From NCBI GenBank assembly GCA_016214855.1, contig JACRMT010000002.1:62001-126000 (forward strand): a stretch of 64,000 bases of DNA. Direction: 5' to 3'. This document shows, piece after piece, positions 1-9,484 of this stretch (positions are counted from its first letter, which is position 1; every line of letters starts with the position of its first letter). A program made the position numbers and the translations under genes. The notes below the pieces were generated by a model. That model ran no database searches. It saw only the letters and a program-made list of their open reading frames with translations, and was not told the origin of the DNA. The DNA is from Nitrospirota bacterium (GTDB lineage Bacteria; Nitrospirota; Thermodesulfovibrionia; Thermodesulfovibrionales; UBA6898).

Positions 1-2
1 CC

Positions 3-833
3 ACTGATGATACGGTGGAAGTCCTGGCAACCATCTTTGATGCAGGTGGCGTTCCTGTCGGCGGAGGGGTTGGAGTTTCCTGGGATTCAGAGTTCAAAAG
101 AACAATTTTGAACCCGACAGGAGAAGCCAATTTCTTGCGCGAGGAGATAGTAACGAATGTATTTGGTCAGGCAAAGGCCGTTATTCAGATACTCCCTGCA
201 AGCATCAGAAATACGGAAACACACCTGAATGTCTTTGCTTTTTCATCGAATGGCTCAGCTAATATGGTTACACTATTCCTGCAGCCGGTTGTGGTTTCCG
301 CAGCAGCTTCGTCGCTTACTGCCGATCCATTAACGGTCGCGCCGGGCGGGAGTTCTGCGTTAACTGCTGTTGTCAAACTGACTACAGGAGCAGTAGCCCC
401 TGACGGCACAATCGTAAACTTCACGACTACCTGCGGAACAGTGACGCCATTTGGCCAGACCACTGATGGTGTTGCAACAGGCACATTTAAAGCCCCTGTA
501 ACAGAGGGAACATGTACGGTTACTGCCACAGTGCAGGGAGTGGCGATCGGTTCTGTTGATATAAATGTTGCGCGGGCATTGGCAGTCTTCCCGGCAACTG
601 CGAGCATATCGGGTGGGACAGGTGGTTCAGCAGTCTTTACCATTACCGGTGGGACCCCGCCCTACAACATAACTTCAACCAATACTGCTATTGTGCCTAA
701 TGGTCCAGTGGCGGCAAGCGGAGGCACCTTCACTGCTACTGTTCCAGCACTGACACCTGCCGGAACGGTTACGGTACAGGTACGGGATTCTGCCGGTACA
801 ACAGTGACAGTAACGATAACTATCACACCATAG
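3..833 (+). CDS. Ig-like repeat surface/secreted protein, 3' part
   Basis: The reading frame is open to the left edge, so the gene starts outside the window; the first in-window GTG (15) is probably internal. What is visible is a Ser/Thr/Gly/Val-rich beta-sandwich protein. A first segment (about residues 1-95) resembles the end of one bacterial Ig-like (Big_1/invasin type) domain. A second, from about 97 to 190, has the typical Thr-rich pattern with a Cys pair (TTCGTVT, GTCTVTA). A third, shorter repeat with GGTPPYNI runs to the end, which is the usual start of a putative-Ig or SprB-like repeat. There is no C-terminal anchor, LPXTG or autotransporter barrel. Such proteins are normally exported and act in adhesion or as cell-surface structures; export through the T2SS encoded downstream is possible but not shown. 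A strong intrinsic terminator follows. Confidence 0.75.
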   Translation, partial: TDDTVEVLATIFDAGGVPVGGGVGVSWDSEFKRTILNPTGEANFLREEIVTNVFGQAKAVIQILPASIRNTETHLNVFAFSSNGSANMVTLFLQPVVVSAAASSLTADPLTVAPGGSSALTAVVKLTTGAVAPDGTIVNFTTTCGTVTPFGQTTDGVATGTFKAPVTEGTCTVTATVQGVAIGSVDINVARALAVFPATASISGGTGGSAVFTITGGTPPYNITSTNTAIVPNGPVAASGGTFTATVPALTPAGTVTVQVRDSAGTTVTVTITITP

Positions 834-854
834 TTTTTTGTTGATGAGTTTTGA

Positions 855-885
855 AAGGGCGGGTCATTGGACCCGCCCTTTTTTT
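855..885 (+). terminator. Intrinsic terminator after the Ig-repeat gene
   Basis: A perfect 10-bp stem, AAGGGCGGGT (855-864) and ACCCGCCCTT (871-880), with a 6-nt loop, is followed by a T run to 885. It lies 21 nt after the stop codon at 831-833 and is the clearest rho-independent terminator in the window. Confidence 0.9.
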
Positions 886-888
886 GTG

Positions 889-1030
889 GTGCGCCCGTCA
901 GGGCGCAGACAAGCCCTTACCCTTCCTAACCAAAGAGGGGAGCTAATGCAAAGACCCGGAATTCCAGGCTCCCCACCTGTTTTAGGAGGGGTGGCCGAAG
1001 GCCGGGGTGGTAGGGATAGTCGGGGACGTC
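889..1030. repeat. Palindrome-rich intergenic repeat region
   Basis: No gene is supported between 886 and 1225. The first part holds several short perfect palindromes: GCGCCC-gtca-GGGCGC (891-906), then an AGAGGGGAGC / GCTCCCC-type pair, then GGCCGAAGGCC followed by a GGGGTGG run. This G/C-rich make-up resembles dispersed extragenic palindromic elements and is related in style to the element at 10064-10136. The rest (1031-1190) shows nothing before the promoter of the next gene. The short ORF that can be drawn through the repeat is not credible as protein. Confidence 0.45.
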
Positions 1031-1191
1031 AGTGAATTAGTTGAACATAATGAAAAAGGGCAGTCAGAAGGCGTCCTTGTTTCAATTTTCCCCTGATTTA
1101 TCGCTTAGGTAATCCTTCAGTGATGAAGATAATAAATCATAAGAATGCCGGTTGAAAAGACGGTTTCTTGATGCCAATGTATTGCAAAAGA

Positions 1192-1220
1192 TTGACATTG
1201 ATGTAAATATACAATACACT
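1192..1220 (+). promoter_or_regulatory. Consensus promoter abutting the start codon
   Basis: TTGACA (1192-1197), a 17-nt spacer and TACACT (1215-1220). The ATG of the ATPase gene is at 1226, where transcription itself should begin, and there is no Shine-Dalgarno, so a leaderless mRNA is predicted. Confidence 0.65.
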
Positions 1221-1225
1221 TTTAC

Positions 1226-2386
1226 ATGATGATACCAAGATTGCTTGAACTTCCCATGAATAAATCCTTCTTTCTCTTTGGTCCGAGACAGACAGGAAAG
1301 ACTACACTTATCAATAGTGTGTTTCTTGATGGGGTGTACCGAGTTAATCTACTGCTTTCTGACCAGTTTCTGAAGTATTCAAAGACCCCGTCTCTGCTCA
1401 GGAAAGAGGTGCTTGAAAAGCAGATATCAATCACCCATGTCTTTATTGACGAAATCCAGCGGGTGCCTGAACTCCTGAACGAGGTGCAGTACCTCATTGA
1501 CTCTACATCCCTGCATTTTATACTCTCAGGTTCCAGCGCAAGAAAACTCAAGCGTGGACTTGCCAACTTGTTAGGTGGCCGCGCTGTGCAAAGGTTTCTT
1601 GCTCCGTTTATGTGGCAGGAAATTTCCGAAATAGAAAACCTGACTAATCTGCTGCGGTTTGGCTCGCTTCCACCTGTTTTTCTGGCAGTAACAGATGTGG
1701 ATAAAGTTGACCTGCTCAGGGCCTATGTCGATATCTATCTTCGCGAGGAGATCCAGGCTGAAGGCATTGTCCGGCAAGTAGGCGCCTTTTCAAGGTTTCT
1801 TGATATGGCTGCCAGTCAGTTCGGCGAAATTGTGAATTATTCATCAGTCGCCCGTGAGTGTCAGCAGGCAGTTATGACGGTCAAAACGTATTACGAGATA
1901 CTCATTGATACACTTATCGGGGTGCGCCTTGAGCCATGGAGAAAAAGCATCAGAAAGCGACTTTCAGGACATCCTAAATTCTACTTTTTCGATAACGGCG
2001 TAACGAACATCATTAACCGGTATGATAGCGCAATCTCAGACTCATATTTGACGGGCCGTCTGTTTGAACAGTTTATTATCATGGAAACATTTAAATGGAT
2101 CAGGACATCCCAAAAAATGGTGAACCTCTACTATTGGCGAACGGGTGCAGGAGCAGAGGTAGACCTTCTTACAGAACATGCTGGAGTATTAACCGGAGCA
2201 TACGAGATCAAGTGGTCTGCCAGTATAGATACAGCGCATCTTACGGGACTCAGGTCTTTTCAGAAAGACCATCCGAATGTGCCTTGTCATGTCATCAGCA
2301 ATGTGGATGAACCCTACCGTCTTGGTGATGTCCTTGTTATGAACTGGAAGGACTTTCTGAGAACGCTGCCGGAGCGGCTGGGATAA
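1226..2386 (+). CDS. AAA ATPase with DUF4143 C-terminal domain
   Basis: A 386-residue soluble protein of the widespread archaeal/bacterial ATP-binding family (AAA_14 plus DUF4143). Walker A is GPRQTGKT at residues 19-26; Walker B is HVFIDEIQR from about residue 71, inside a hydrophobic strand. A Ser-rich sensor-like strand (FILSGSSARKLK) follows. The C-terminal half (about 200-370) has the DUF4143 pattern, including a late YYWRTGAGAEVDLL motif of the kind seen in restriction-endonuclease-like folds. The cellular role of this family is not established; members are scattered and often move horizontally. A second ATG lies at 1229, so the exact start is uncertain by one codon. It is probably leaderless and is followed 10 nt later by an unrelated TPR gene. 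Confidence 0.85.
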   Translation: MMIPRLLELPMNKSFFLFGPRQTGKTTLINSVFLDGVYRVNLLLSDQFLKYSKTPSLLRKEVLEKQISITHVFIDEIQRVPELLNEVQYLIDSTSLHFILSGSSARKLKRGLANLLGGRAVQRFLAPFMWQEISEIENLTNLLRFGSLPPVFLAVTDVDKVDLLRAYVDIYLREEIQAEGIVRQVGAFSRFLDMAASQFGEIVNYSSVARECQQAVMTVKTYYEILIDTLIGVRLEPWRKSIRKRLSGHPKFYFFDNGVTNIINRYDSAISDSYLTGRLFEQFIIMETFKWIRTSQKMVNLYYWRTGAGAEVDLLTEHAGVLTGAYEIKWSASIDTAHLTGLRSFQKDHPNVPCHVISNVDEPYRLGDVLVMNWKDFLRTLPERLG

Positions 2387-2396
2387 GAATAATGCC

Positions 2397-3899
2397 ATGA
2401 CATTCCTCAATGAACTAATATCTCGGGGGCGCGAGCTCGCCGGAGTACTAGCCGGGCATCTGCATATCCCGTGGGCAGATGAATATGTATTCTACTTTCT
2501 TTCTGGTCTGAGTCTGCTTATTCTGCTCCTTGCCGCAAAAAAGATATTGGCGGCAATTTTCCCTCTTCTTCTAAGACCGTTTCAACCCCTGAGAAGGCAC
2601 CTTTCTGATAAGCGCAGGAATAGATCAGAAGAAAGATTTATCAGAAAAAGAATTAAGAAGGCTCGGACAGAAAAAGACTACCGGTCAGCTGCCCTGCTTT
2701 ATCAGTCGATCAATGCGTATCATGAAGCGGCTCATATGTATCTTGAGGCCAAAGAATACGCCTCTGCTGCCCAGCTCTATGAAACCATCGGCGACCTTGA
2801 GAGGGCTGCCCTCTATTTTAAAGAGGCCGGAAGCAACACAAGGGCGGCTGAACTTTTTTTAAAAATAAAGGACCATAAGAATGCTGCAGTTATGTATGAG
2901 AAGGGCGGAAATTATCTTAAGGCTGCCGAGCTGTATGAAGATGCTGGTGACTATCTTAAGGCAGCCGAGTCCTATGAGCTCTGTTTTATCGAGCAGAGGA
3001 ATCCATCAGCCATAGAGTCCCCCGGCCGCAGATATGCTCAGATGAGCGCCAAGCTCTATGAAAAAGCAGGTCACTATGACAGGGCAGTCAAGATCCTGGA
3101 AAGGGCTCGCCTCTTTTATGAAGCTGCAGAGGTCTATGAACTGAAAGGCGATTTTCTGAGGGCCGGATCATGCTATCTGCACGCAGATAACCTTGAAAAG
3201 GCTGCAGAGGCATTTGAAAGAGGCGGCGATCTGCGGAAAAAAGAGGAGATATTATCGAAAGTATCTTACAAGAAAGGCCACTTGCTGGAGGCTGCATTGC
3301 TTGCAGAAAAAGCGGGTGACCTTGTAATGGCTGCAGAGATAGCGATTGAAGCGGGCAGTTATGCAAAGGCAGGTGAGTTATATGCCAGGGCCGGCTCCTT
3401 TGACGAGTCCGGAGGGATGTATCTGAAGGCTGGTGATCTCTTGAAGGCAGCTGAAGTCTTTGAAAAGGCAGGGAGTTTTATTGCGGCAGCAGATGCATAT
3501 CAGGCGGCCGGCCAGACCGACCGGAAGGTTGCAGAGCTCTATGATACAGGCGGGGAGCATCTCAAGGCCGGCAGGCTTTTTATGCAGTTGGACCTTATAG
3601 ATCATGCGCTGGTGGTCCTCCAGAAAATTGGGCCTGAATCCCCTGATTACAAAACGGCTTCTGTGCCTATCGGCAGAATATTCGGCCAGAAAGGCATGCC
3701 ACACCTTGCTATCGAGAAATTCAACAAGGCGATCAATAATGAACCGGTAAACAAGGCAAATCTCGAACCATATTATTATCTTGCGCTGTACCATGAACTT
3801 TCAGGAAAATTCGATGAGGCCAGGACTATCTTTAACAAAATTCTTGCCGAGGACTACCATTTTATGGACGTCAGTCAGAGGGTATCCCGGCTTGCATAA
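2397..3899 (+). CDS. Membrane-anchored TPR-repeat protein
   Basis: A 500-residue protein with one hydrophobic anchor near the N-terminus (about residues 30-58), a basic stretch (RKRIKKARTEKDYR), then an almost continuous array of short helical repeats from about 95 to 480. The repeats are Ala/Tyr-rich with cores like AAELYEDAGDYLKAAESYE, which is TPR/Sel1-like solenoid architecture for protein binding. The last repeats (LAIEKFNKAINNE, DEARTIFNKILAEDY) are more canonical TPRs. The protein is likely held on the cytoplasmic face of the inner membrane, given the basic residues after the anchor. It lies directly upstream of the T2SS operon and may be linked to it. The gene at 42099 encodes a protein of the same build with a pseudokinase end, so the two look like paralogues. 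Confidence 0.8.
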   Translation: MTFLNELISRGRELAGVLAGHLHIPWADEYVFYFLSGLSLLILLLAAKKILAAIFPLLLRPFQPLRRHLSDKRRNRSEERFIRKRIKKARTEKDYRSAALLYQSINAYHEAAHMYLEAKEYASAAQLYETIGDLERAALYFKEAGSNTRAAELFLKIKDHKNAAVMYEKGGNYLKAAELYEDAGDYLKAAESYELCFIEQRNPSAIESPGRRYAQMSAKLYEKAGHYDRAVKILERARLFYEAAEVYELKGDFLRAGSCYLHADNLEKAAEAFERGGDLRKKEEILSKVSYKKGHLLEAALLAEKAGDLVMAAEIAIEAGSYAKAGELYARAGSFDESGGMYLKAGDLLKAAEVFEKAGSFIAAADAYQAAGQTDRKVAELYDTGGEHLKAGRLFMQLDLIDHALVVLQKIGPESPDYKTASVPIGRIFGQKGMPHLAIEKFNKAINNEPVNKANLEPYYYLALYHELSGKFDEARTIFNKILAEDYHFMDVSQRVSRLA

Positions 3900-3994
3900 T
3901 TGGTCGGCAGATTGGCAAGCCGATAAACGCTGAAACAGGATGCATCGCTATACCTTCCGGCTTATAACGCCTGCTTTGATGGCCTTTTTTGTTG

Positions 3995-4000
3995 TATAAT
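3995..4000 (+). promoter_or_regulatory. -10 box (TATAAT) of the T2SS operon
   Basis: A perfect TATAAT lies 17 nt before the ATG of gspC (4018). No convincing -35 is seen at 16-18 nt and no Shine-Dalgarno is visible between the box and the ATG, so the leader would be only about 11 nt. Confidence 0.45.
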
Positions 4001-4017
4001 TGACTTTCTGGTAATCT

Positions 4018-4860
4018 ATGAAAATAATGACTTTTCTGAGAAAGAGAGCCTTTCTGAATGCAGCGGGCATTATTGTATTGGTGTTGGCAGTTTCCTATAA
4101 TCTTGGGAAGATCTTTGAGCTTGTTTCGGCAAAAGGCACAGTGACAAAGACGGAAGGCAAGTCTTCCGGGGCGCAGGATCTGCAATCAGTAAAAAACTTT
4201 GTCTCTGTTGTTGAAAAAAACCCATTCGGCATAAAGGGCGCCAGATTTTCGGTTATTCAGAAGGAGTCCGGCGGCGCAGCAGACCCTAAGGGGCTTGTCT
4301 TAAAGGGTGTGATAACGTATAAGCCAGGCTTTGCATTTATCGAGAACAAGGGCGCCATGGAGAGGCTTTTCAGGCTCGGCGATGATGTCTTTGGCGCCGG
4401 GAAGCTGACTGCCGTGTCAGCGGACAAAGTCAGCATCTCTGATAACGGCAGAGACTTTGAACTCTTATTTGCGAAGATCGAATCTGTTGCTGCAAAAACC
4501 TCCTCAGGCTCAGCTTTTGTAAATCAGGCTGCGAAAAACAGCAAAGAGATGACCTTTGACCGGGAGCAGATCAAGAAGTTTCTGGAGAATCCTAACGAAC
4601 TTCTTACGGGCGCCCGGCTTCTGCCGCGTCTTAAAGACGGCGGGCAGGAAGGTTTTGTGGTGCGAGAAGTCAAGCCGGGAGGGGTCTATGAAAATTTGGG
4701 ACTGAAGAATGAAGATATTCTTCTCAGGGCAAACAAGATAGACCTGAATTCTCCTAGCGACGGGGTGAAGATATTCACGATGATAAAAGAACTGGACCGT
4801 ATGGAACTGGACATAATAAGGAATGGCGTACCTATGACTCAGGTATACCATATCAATTAG
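4018..4860 (+). CDS. gspC: Type II secretion system protein GspC
   Basis: A 280-residue inner-membrane protein linking the inner-membrane platform of the T2SS to the outer-membrane secretin. It has a short cytoplasmic N-terminus, one membrane helix (about residues 11-30), a periplasmic HR-like region (about 60-150, starting near VVEKNPF), and a C-terminal PDZ-type domain (about 190-280) with VREVKPGGVYENLGLKNEDI, typical of GspC. The length and the position directly before gspD fit the family. It is the first gene of the operon; gspD starts 9 nt after its stop. Confidence 0.9.
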   Translation: MKIMTFLRKRAFLNAAGIIVLVLAVSYNLGKIFELVSAKGTVTKTEGKSSGAQDLQSVKNFVSVVEKNPFGIKGARFSVIQKESGGAADPKGLVLKGVITYKPGFAFIENKGAMERLFRLGDDVFGAGKLTAVSADKVSISDNGRDFELLFAKIESVAAKTSSGSAFVNQAAKNSKEMTFDREQIKKFLENPNELLTGARLLPRLKDGGQEGFVVREVKPGGVYENLGLKNEDILLRANKIDLNSPSDGVKIFTMIKELDRMELDIIRNGVPMTQVYHIN

Positions 4861-4869
4861 GGGGCTATT

Positions 4870-6804
4870 GTGAAGAAAATAGGTATAAATGTAAATCCCA
4901 TTTCCAGACTGTTAATGGGTCTTCTTGTTGTTTTTCTGCTGATATCGGTTGTGTCTGCCGAAACGAAGAAAAACCTGATAGCAGTGAACCTGCAGGATGT
5001 TGAGCTTCCCAATGTGGTCAAGTTCATCAGCGAGGTGACAGGCAGGAACTTCATATTCGATGAGACGCTGAAGGGCAGGATAACGATAATGGCGCCCTCA
5101 AAGATATCGGCTGACGAGGCTTTTTCGCTCTTCACCTCTGTCCTCAACCTGAAAGGCTATACCCTGATACCGGGACCCGGCAGCATGCTGAAGATAGTCC
5201 CTGTCGGTCAGGCAAGGGCGCTCTCTCCCGAGGCTGCCGAGGGTAAGGCCACAGACGCATATATAACCAAGCTTATACCTCTCAGCCACATAAGCGCTGA
5301 AAATGCACTGAAGTTCTTTCAGCCGCTTATCTCAAAGGACGGTCATATCTCGGTTTTTGGGACAGGCAATTACCTGCTGCTTGTAGAAAATGCGCTGAAT
5401 ATCCAGAGGATCGAGCATATTCTCTCTTTTGTGGACCAGCCCCTTGTGAAGGATGATCCTGAGATATACCAGATTAAGAACGGTGTGGCAGAAGATATGG
5501 CAAAGACGATCAACGAGTCGCTGCAGAAAAAGGACAAGGCCGGGATCGGCGGAGATGAGATACGGGTCATGGCAGACGCCAGGCTCAATGCCCTTATCCT
5601 GATCGGCTCGAACTATGCCAAAGAATCGATAAAGAAACTTGTTGCCCTCCTTGATATTGCCCAGAAAGATACGACAGGCAACATAAAGGTCTATTTCCTT
5701 GAGAATGCCGATGCTGTTGAGCTTGCAAAAGTGTTGGACAGCGTTGTAAAGGGTATAGAGGAAAAGGCAAAGCAGCCTCAGGAGATGAAGGGCAAAGTGA
5801 CCATAACAGCGGACAAGGCGACGAACTCGCTCATCGTCAATGCACCAGCAGGGCTTTACCAGAATCTGCTGGGAATTATAAAGGACCTGGACAAACGGCG
5901 CAAACAGGTTTACGTGGAGGCCATGATCGTGGAGGCGTCCCTGGACAAGCTGAAAGAACTCGGCTCCAAGTGGCGCACCATAGCGCGTAACAATGGCGAG
6001 GGGGTAGTTGCCGGGTTCGGAACGATGGACAGCAATTCCATGCTTGAAATAATCAACGGGTTGGCAGGTATATCCGTCGGCGGCATGGGCAACTTTTTCA
6101 GTGTGCCGGTTACGGATGGGACGACCACGACCAATCTGACCATCCCAGGATTTTCAGCCCTTTTCAGCGTTAATGAGTTCAGGGATGCGGTGAATGTGCT
6201 TTCGACGCCGCAGATACTCACCTCTGACAATAAAGAAGCCGAGATCATCGTCGGCGAAAACGTGCCGTTCATATCCAAGAGAGAGACGAACACCACGGGC
6301 ACAGCAACGGGCAGTCTTTTCAATGTGATCGAGCGGAAAGACGTGGGCATTATGCTCAAGCTGACGCCGCAGATAACCGAGGGGGAGTATGTCAAGCTCG
6401 ACCTGTATCAGGAGATCTCCTCCCTGAAGCAGGAGACCAATGTCCGTATTCTGACCGAGGTCGGCCCGACCACCACAAAGCGTTCGACCAAGACTTCGGT
6501 TGTGGTCAGAGACAATCAGACAGTAGTAATAAGCGGCCTCATGCAGGAAAAGGGCGAGGAGATCATTACCAAGGTCCCGGGGCTGGGCGATATACCGTAT
6601 CTGGGATATCTTTTTAAGTTCAAGTCCGTAAACAAGACAAAGACGAACCTGGTCATATTCCTGACACCGCATATCATAAGGGATTCTGCTGACCTTGCGG
6701 CTCTCTCAGAGAGGAAGAAGGCTGATTTTACCCGGCAGATGTTTGATGACAAGTCGAGCCTCAAAGAGCCGGGTGAGCCTGACCTGAAGGTGAAGGATCA
6801 GTGA
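4870..6804 (+). CDS. gspD: Type II secretion system secretin GspD
   Basis: A 644-residue outer-membrane secretin. A GTG start follows a GGGG-containing ribosome site. The N-terminal signal peptide ends near VVSAETKK (residues 30-37). Next come the N0 domain (about 38-110, with VNLQDVELPNVVKFISEVTG), N1-N3 modules to about residue 340, and the secretin core with VYVEAMIVEAS, TPQILTSDNKEAEIIVGENV and the late VPGLGDIPYLGYLFK motif. The C-terminal tail is short and charged, with no obvious S-domain, and no pilotin gene is nearby. The stop codon overlaps the GTG of gspE (GTGA), which points to translational coupling. Confidence 0.96.
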   Translation: MKKIGINVNPISRLLMGLLVVFLLISVVSAETKKNLIAVNLQDVELPNVVKFISEVTGRNFIFDETLKGRITIMAPSKISADEAFSLFTSVLNLKGYTLIPGPGSMLKIVPVGQARALSPEAAEGKATDAYITKLIPLSHISAENALKFFQPLISKDGHISVFGTGNYLLLVENALNIQRIEHILSFVDQPLVKDDPEIYQIKNGVAEDMAKTINESLQKKDKAGIGGDEIRVMADARLNALILIGSNYAKESIKKLVALLDIAQKDTTGNIKVYFLENADAVELAKVLDSVVKGIEEKAKQPQEMKGKVTITADKATNSLIVNAPAGLYQNLLGIIKDLDKRRKQVYVEAMIVEASLDKLKELGSKWRTIARNNGEGVVAGFGTMDSNSMLEIINGLAGISVGGMGNFFSVPVTDGTTTTNLTIPGFSALFSVNEFRDAVNVLSTPQILTSDNKEAEIIVGENVPFISKRETNTTGTATGSLFNVIERKDVGIMLKLTPQITEGEYVKLDLYQEISSLKQETNVRILTEVGPTTTKRSTKTSVVVRDNQTVVISGLMQEKGEEIITKVPGLGDIPYLGYLFKFKSVNKTKTNLVIFLTPHIIRDSADLAALSERKKADFTRQMFDDKSSLKEPGEPDLKVKDQ

Positions 6805-8324
6805 ACCCGGAAATCACCTCCCTTCAGATCTCTGATATTGATGTCAGTCTGCTGAAGGAAGTCCCCTTTGAATTTGCGAGAAACAACCGGTTTCTTGTGT
6901 ACAAAAAGGAAGACAACCTCTTATTCGGCCTGGTCTGTGATGATAACGGCAGACTTGCCCTTCGCGACATGGCAAAGGACCTCGGTATGGAGTTTGATCA
7001 CCGCTTCTGCCCTGAGGAGACGCTCCTGAGCCTGCTTAACCAGGCTTATAGCCTTGTCCCGTCGGCTCAAACCGTCATGGGCGAGATCTCCGGGGAAGAC
7101 CTTAAGATGTTTTCGCAGTCAGCCGACCTGCCCAAAGACCTCCTTGAACTGAAAGACGAAGCGCCGGTAATAAAACTGCTCAATGCGCTTTTTCTCGAGG
7201 CAGTGAAAGAGAGGGCAAGCGATATCCATATTGAGCCTTACGAGCGGGAGCTTGAAGTGAGGTTCAGGATAGACGGCATACTGAAAAAGCTGATCACCCC
7301 GCCGAAGATTATTCAGGATGCCCTTATCTCACGCATCAAGGTCCTGGCCAACCTCGATATTGCTGAAAAGAGGCTCCCTCAGGACGGGAGGATACGCCTT
7401 ATCGTTGGAGGCAAGGACATTGACATAAGGGTCTCTATAATACCCACCTTTTTTGGTGAGCGGGCTGTATTGAGGATATTGGACAGAATGAAGGGTGTGA
7501 TGAGCCTTGAGGAACTTGGTCTCGGCGAGAGCAGGATGCCGCAGTTTACGTCCGTGCTTTCCCGATCAAACGGCATACTGCTCGTAACAGGTCCCACCGG
7601 TTCAGGAAAGACAACGACTCTTTACGGCAGTCTGCTCAAGATATACAGCGAGGAGAAGAATATCATCACGATCGAGGACCCTGTTGAATATCAGATAAAA
7701 GGCGTGGGACAGATCCAGGTGAACTCGAAAATAAATCTGAATTTCGCCACAGGCCTCAGGTCCGTACTCAGGCAGGACCCTGATATCATAATGGTCGGCG
7801 AGATCCGGGACAGGGAGACTGCAGAGATCGCCATACAGGCCTCACTCACCGGCCACCTGGTCCTCTCTACGCTTCATACCAACGACTCGGCCTCGGCAGT
7901 CACGAGGCTTGTGGATATGGAGATCGAACCGTTTCTGGTGGCCTCGTCACTCTCTGGTGTGCTCGCACAGAGGCTCGTGAGAAAGGTGTGCGATTCCTGT
8001 AAAACGCCGGTGGCTCTCAGTCCCGGAGAGAGGTCAGAGTTCCCTGCATTGAAAGAGGTTGAGACGGTTTATAGGGGCAAGGGCTGTGCGGAATGCGGGG
8101 GCAAGGGCTACCTGGGCAGGACAGGCATATTTGAGTTTCTCTCGATAGACGAAGAGATAAAAGATCTGATCCTTGCCAAAAAGGATGCCAGAAGTATTAA
8201 ACAGAGAGCGATCCAAAAAGGTATGGCAACGCTGATGGATGACGGTATCAGCAAGGTGAAGGGCGGAATTACTACCCTCGAAGAAGTGCTCAGGGTGACG
8301 AACCAGGATTATGCCGAATTTTAA
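6801..8324 (+). CDS. gspE: Type II secretion ATPase GspE
   Basis: A 507-residue cytoplasmic hexameric ATPase that powers pseudopilus assembly. It has an N1E-like domain, then ASDIHIEPYERELEVRFRID, Walker A GPTGSGKTTT at about 263-272, the Asp box ITIEDPVEYQI, Walker B DPDIIMVGEIRD and the His box LTGHLVLSTLHTND. A tetracysteine zinc module (CDSC and CAEC, about 396-435) matches GspE rather than PilT-type ATPases. The start is GTG overlapping the gspD stop. The 3' end overlaps gspF by 14 nt. Confidence 0.97.
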   Translation: MNPEITSLQISDIDVSLLKEVPFEFARNNRFLVYKKEDNLLFGLVCDDNGRLALRDMAKDLGMEFDHRFCPEETLLSLLNQAYSLVPSAQTVMGEISGEDLKMFSQSADLPKDLLELKDEAPVIKLLNALFLEAVKERASDIHIEPYERELEVRFRIDGILKKLITPPKIIQDALISRIKVLANLDIAEKRLPQDGRIRLIVGGKDIDIRVSIIPTFFGERAVLRILDRMKGVMSLEELGLGESRMPQFTSVLSRSNGILLVTGPTGSGKTTTLYGSLLKIYSEEKNIITIEDPVEYQIKGVGQIQVNSKINLNFATGLRSVLRQDPDIIMVGEIRDRETAEIAIQASLTGHLVLSTLHTNDSASAVTRLVDMEIEPFLVASSLSGVLAQRLVRKVCDSCKTPVALSPGERSEFPALKEVETVYRGKGCAECGGKGYLGRTGIFEFLSIDEEIKDLILAKKDARSIKQRAIQKGMATLMDDGISKVKGGITTLEEVLRVTNQDYAEF

Positions 8325-9474
8325 ATATCTCGCTTACAATACCAAAGGCAGGGAGATAAGCGGAAAGACCTTCTCGCGCGACGAAAATGAAGCTATAGCT
8401 GACCTCAGGGAAAAGGGTCTGTATGTAAAGGAGATCGGGAAGGATGAGAAAACGGGTTTCAGGCTCGAAAAGGGTCTCGGCATTTCCGATATCTTCATTA
8501 ACCTTTCTGCGATGATATCCTCCGGCGTGCTGGTGCCTGCTGCGGTCCAGTCGATCACCGGAGAAACCGCAGGAACTGTAAAAAAGGTTATGGAGGATGT
8601 TTACAACAATGTTGTGAAGGGTCTCAGCCTTTCCGGCGCCATGGAGCTGCGAAAGGATTTTTTCCCTCAGTATGCAGCGTCTATGGTGAGGGCAGGTGAA
8701 GAGTCAGGAAGATTGGATACTGTGCTTGCGAGCCTTGCCGGTTTTTTGGAGAGGGAGAAGGAACTGAAGGACAAGGTCAGATCTGCCCTTATATACCCGG
8801 CCTTTATGGTTACGGTCTCCATGCTGCTGATATTCTTTGTTTTTGTATTTGTCTTTCCCCGGGTGACCGGGATATTCATGGACCAGAAGATACCTCTGCC
8901 CTTTATAACCCGGATATTCATGGGACTCAGTAATGTTCTCTACGGGTACTGGTACCTGCTGATCACCGCTGCCATAGCTGCATTTATTTCAGGCAGGGTC
9001 TATTATCGGAGAAACACGATGCATCTATCAAAAAAACTCTTTTTTTCTCCGTTCCGGTCATTCAGAAACCTCTATATTTCCAGGTGGTGCAGAGTGCTGA
9101 GTCTTCTCCTCTCAGGAGGGGTACCGATAATAAAGGCGCTCGAGTATTCGAGGGACGTCTCAGGCAGCGAGTACCTCGTCTCGGAGATAGACAGGATCGG
9201 CAGCGAAGTCAAAGAGGGCAAAAAACTGTCAGACCTCGCACTTTTTCTTCCTCCAACGTATCTCCAGCTGGTGATCACCGGCGAGAAGACCGGCGGGCTT
9301 GAGGGCTCGCTCGAAAGAATAGCAGACATGGCGGAAAGGGATTTCAGAAAATCTGTTGATAACTTCCTTCGGGTGCTTGAACCATCGATCATCCTGGTGA
9401 TGGGTGCAGTTGTGGGCTTTATGGTGATCTCCATTCTCCTGCCCATATTCCAGATGAACCAGATAATCAAATAA
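8311..9474 (+). CDS. gspF: Type II secretion inner-membrane platform protein GspF
   Basis: A 387-residue polytopic protein with two T2SSF domains: residues about 55-180 and 255-380, each with the motif pattern SGV..(A)L.. and GE.SG.L (VRAGEESGRLD; ITGEKTGGLEGSL). Membrane segments lie at about 168-190, 215-237 and 360-384. It is the platform that couples GspE to pseudopilin addition. The start codon sits within the end of gspE. Confidence 0.95.
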   Translation: MPNFKYLAYNTKGREISGKTFSRDENEAIADLREKGLYVKEIGKDEKTGFRLEKGLGISDIFINLSAMISSGVLVPAAVQSITGETAGTVKKVMEDVYNNVVKGLSLSGAMELRKDFFPQYAASMVRAGEESGRLDTVLASLAGFLEREKELKDKVRSALIYPAFMVTVSMLLIFFVFVFVFPRVTGIFMDQKIPLPFITRIFMGLSNVLYGYWYLLITAAIAAFISGRVYYRRNTMHLSKKLFFSPFRSFRNLYISRWCRVLSLLLSGGVPIIKALEYSRDVSGSEYLVSEIDRIGSEVKEGKKLSDLALFLPPTYLQLVITGEKTGGLEGSLERIADMAERDFRKSVDNFLRVLEPSIILVMGAVVGFMVISILLPIFQMNQIIK

Positions 9475-9484
9475 GGAGATGAAT

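Noticed and set aside
838-1035. A 65-residue ORF after the first terminator
   Set aside because: It runs through a terminator hairpin and palindromic repeats; Arg/Gly/Pro-rich translation of repeat DNA.
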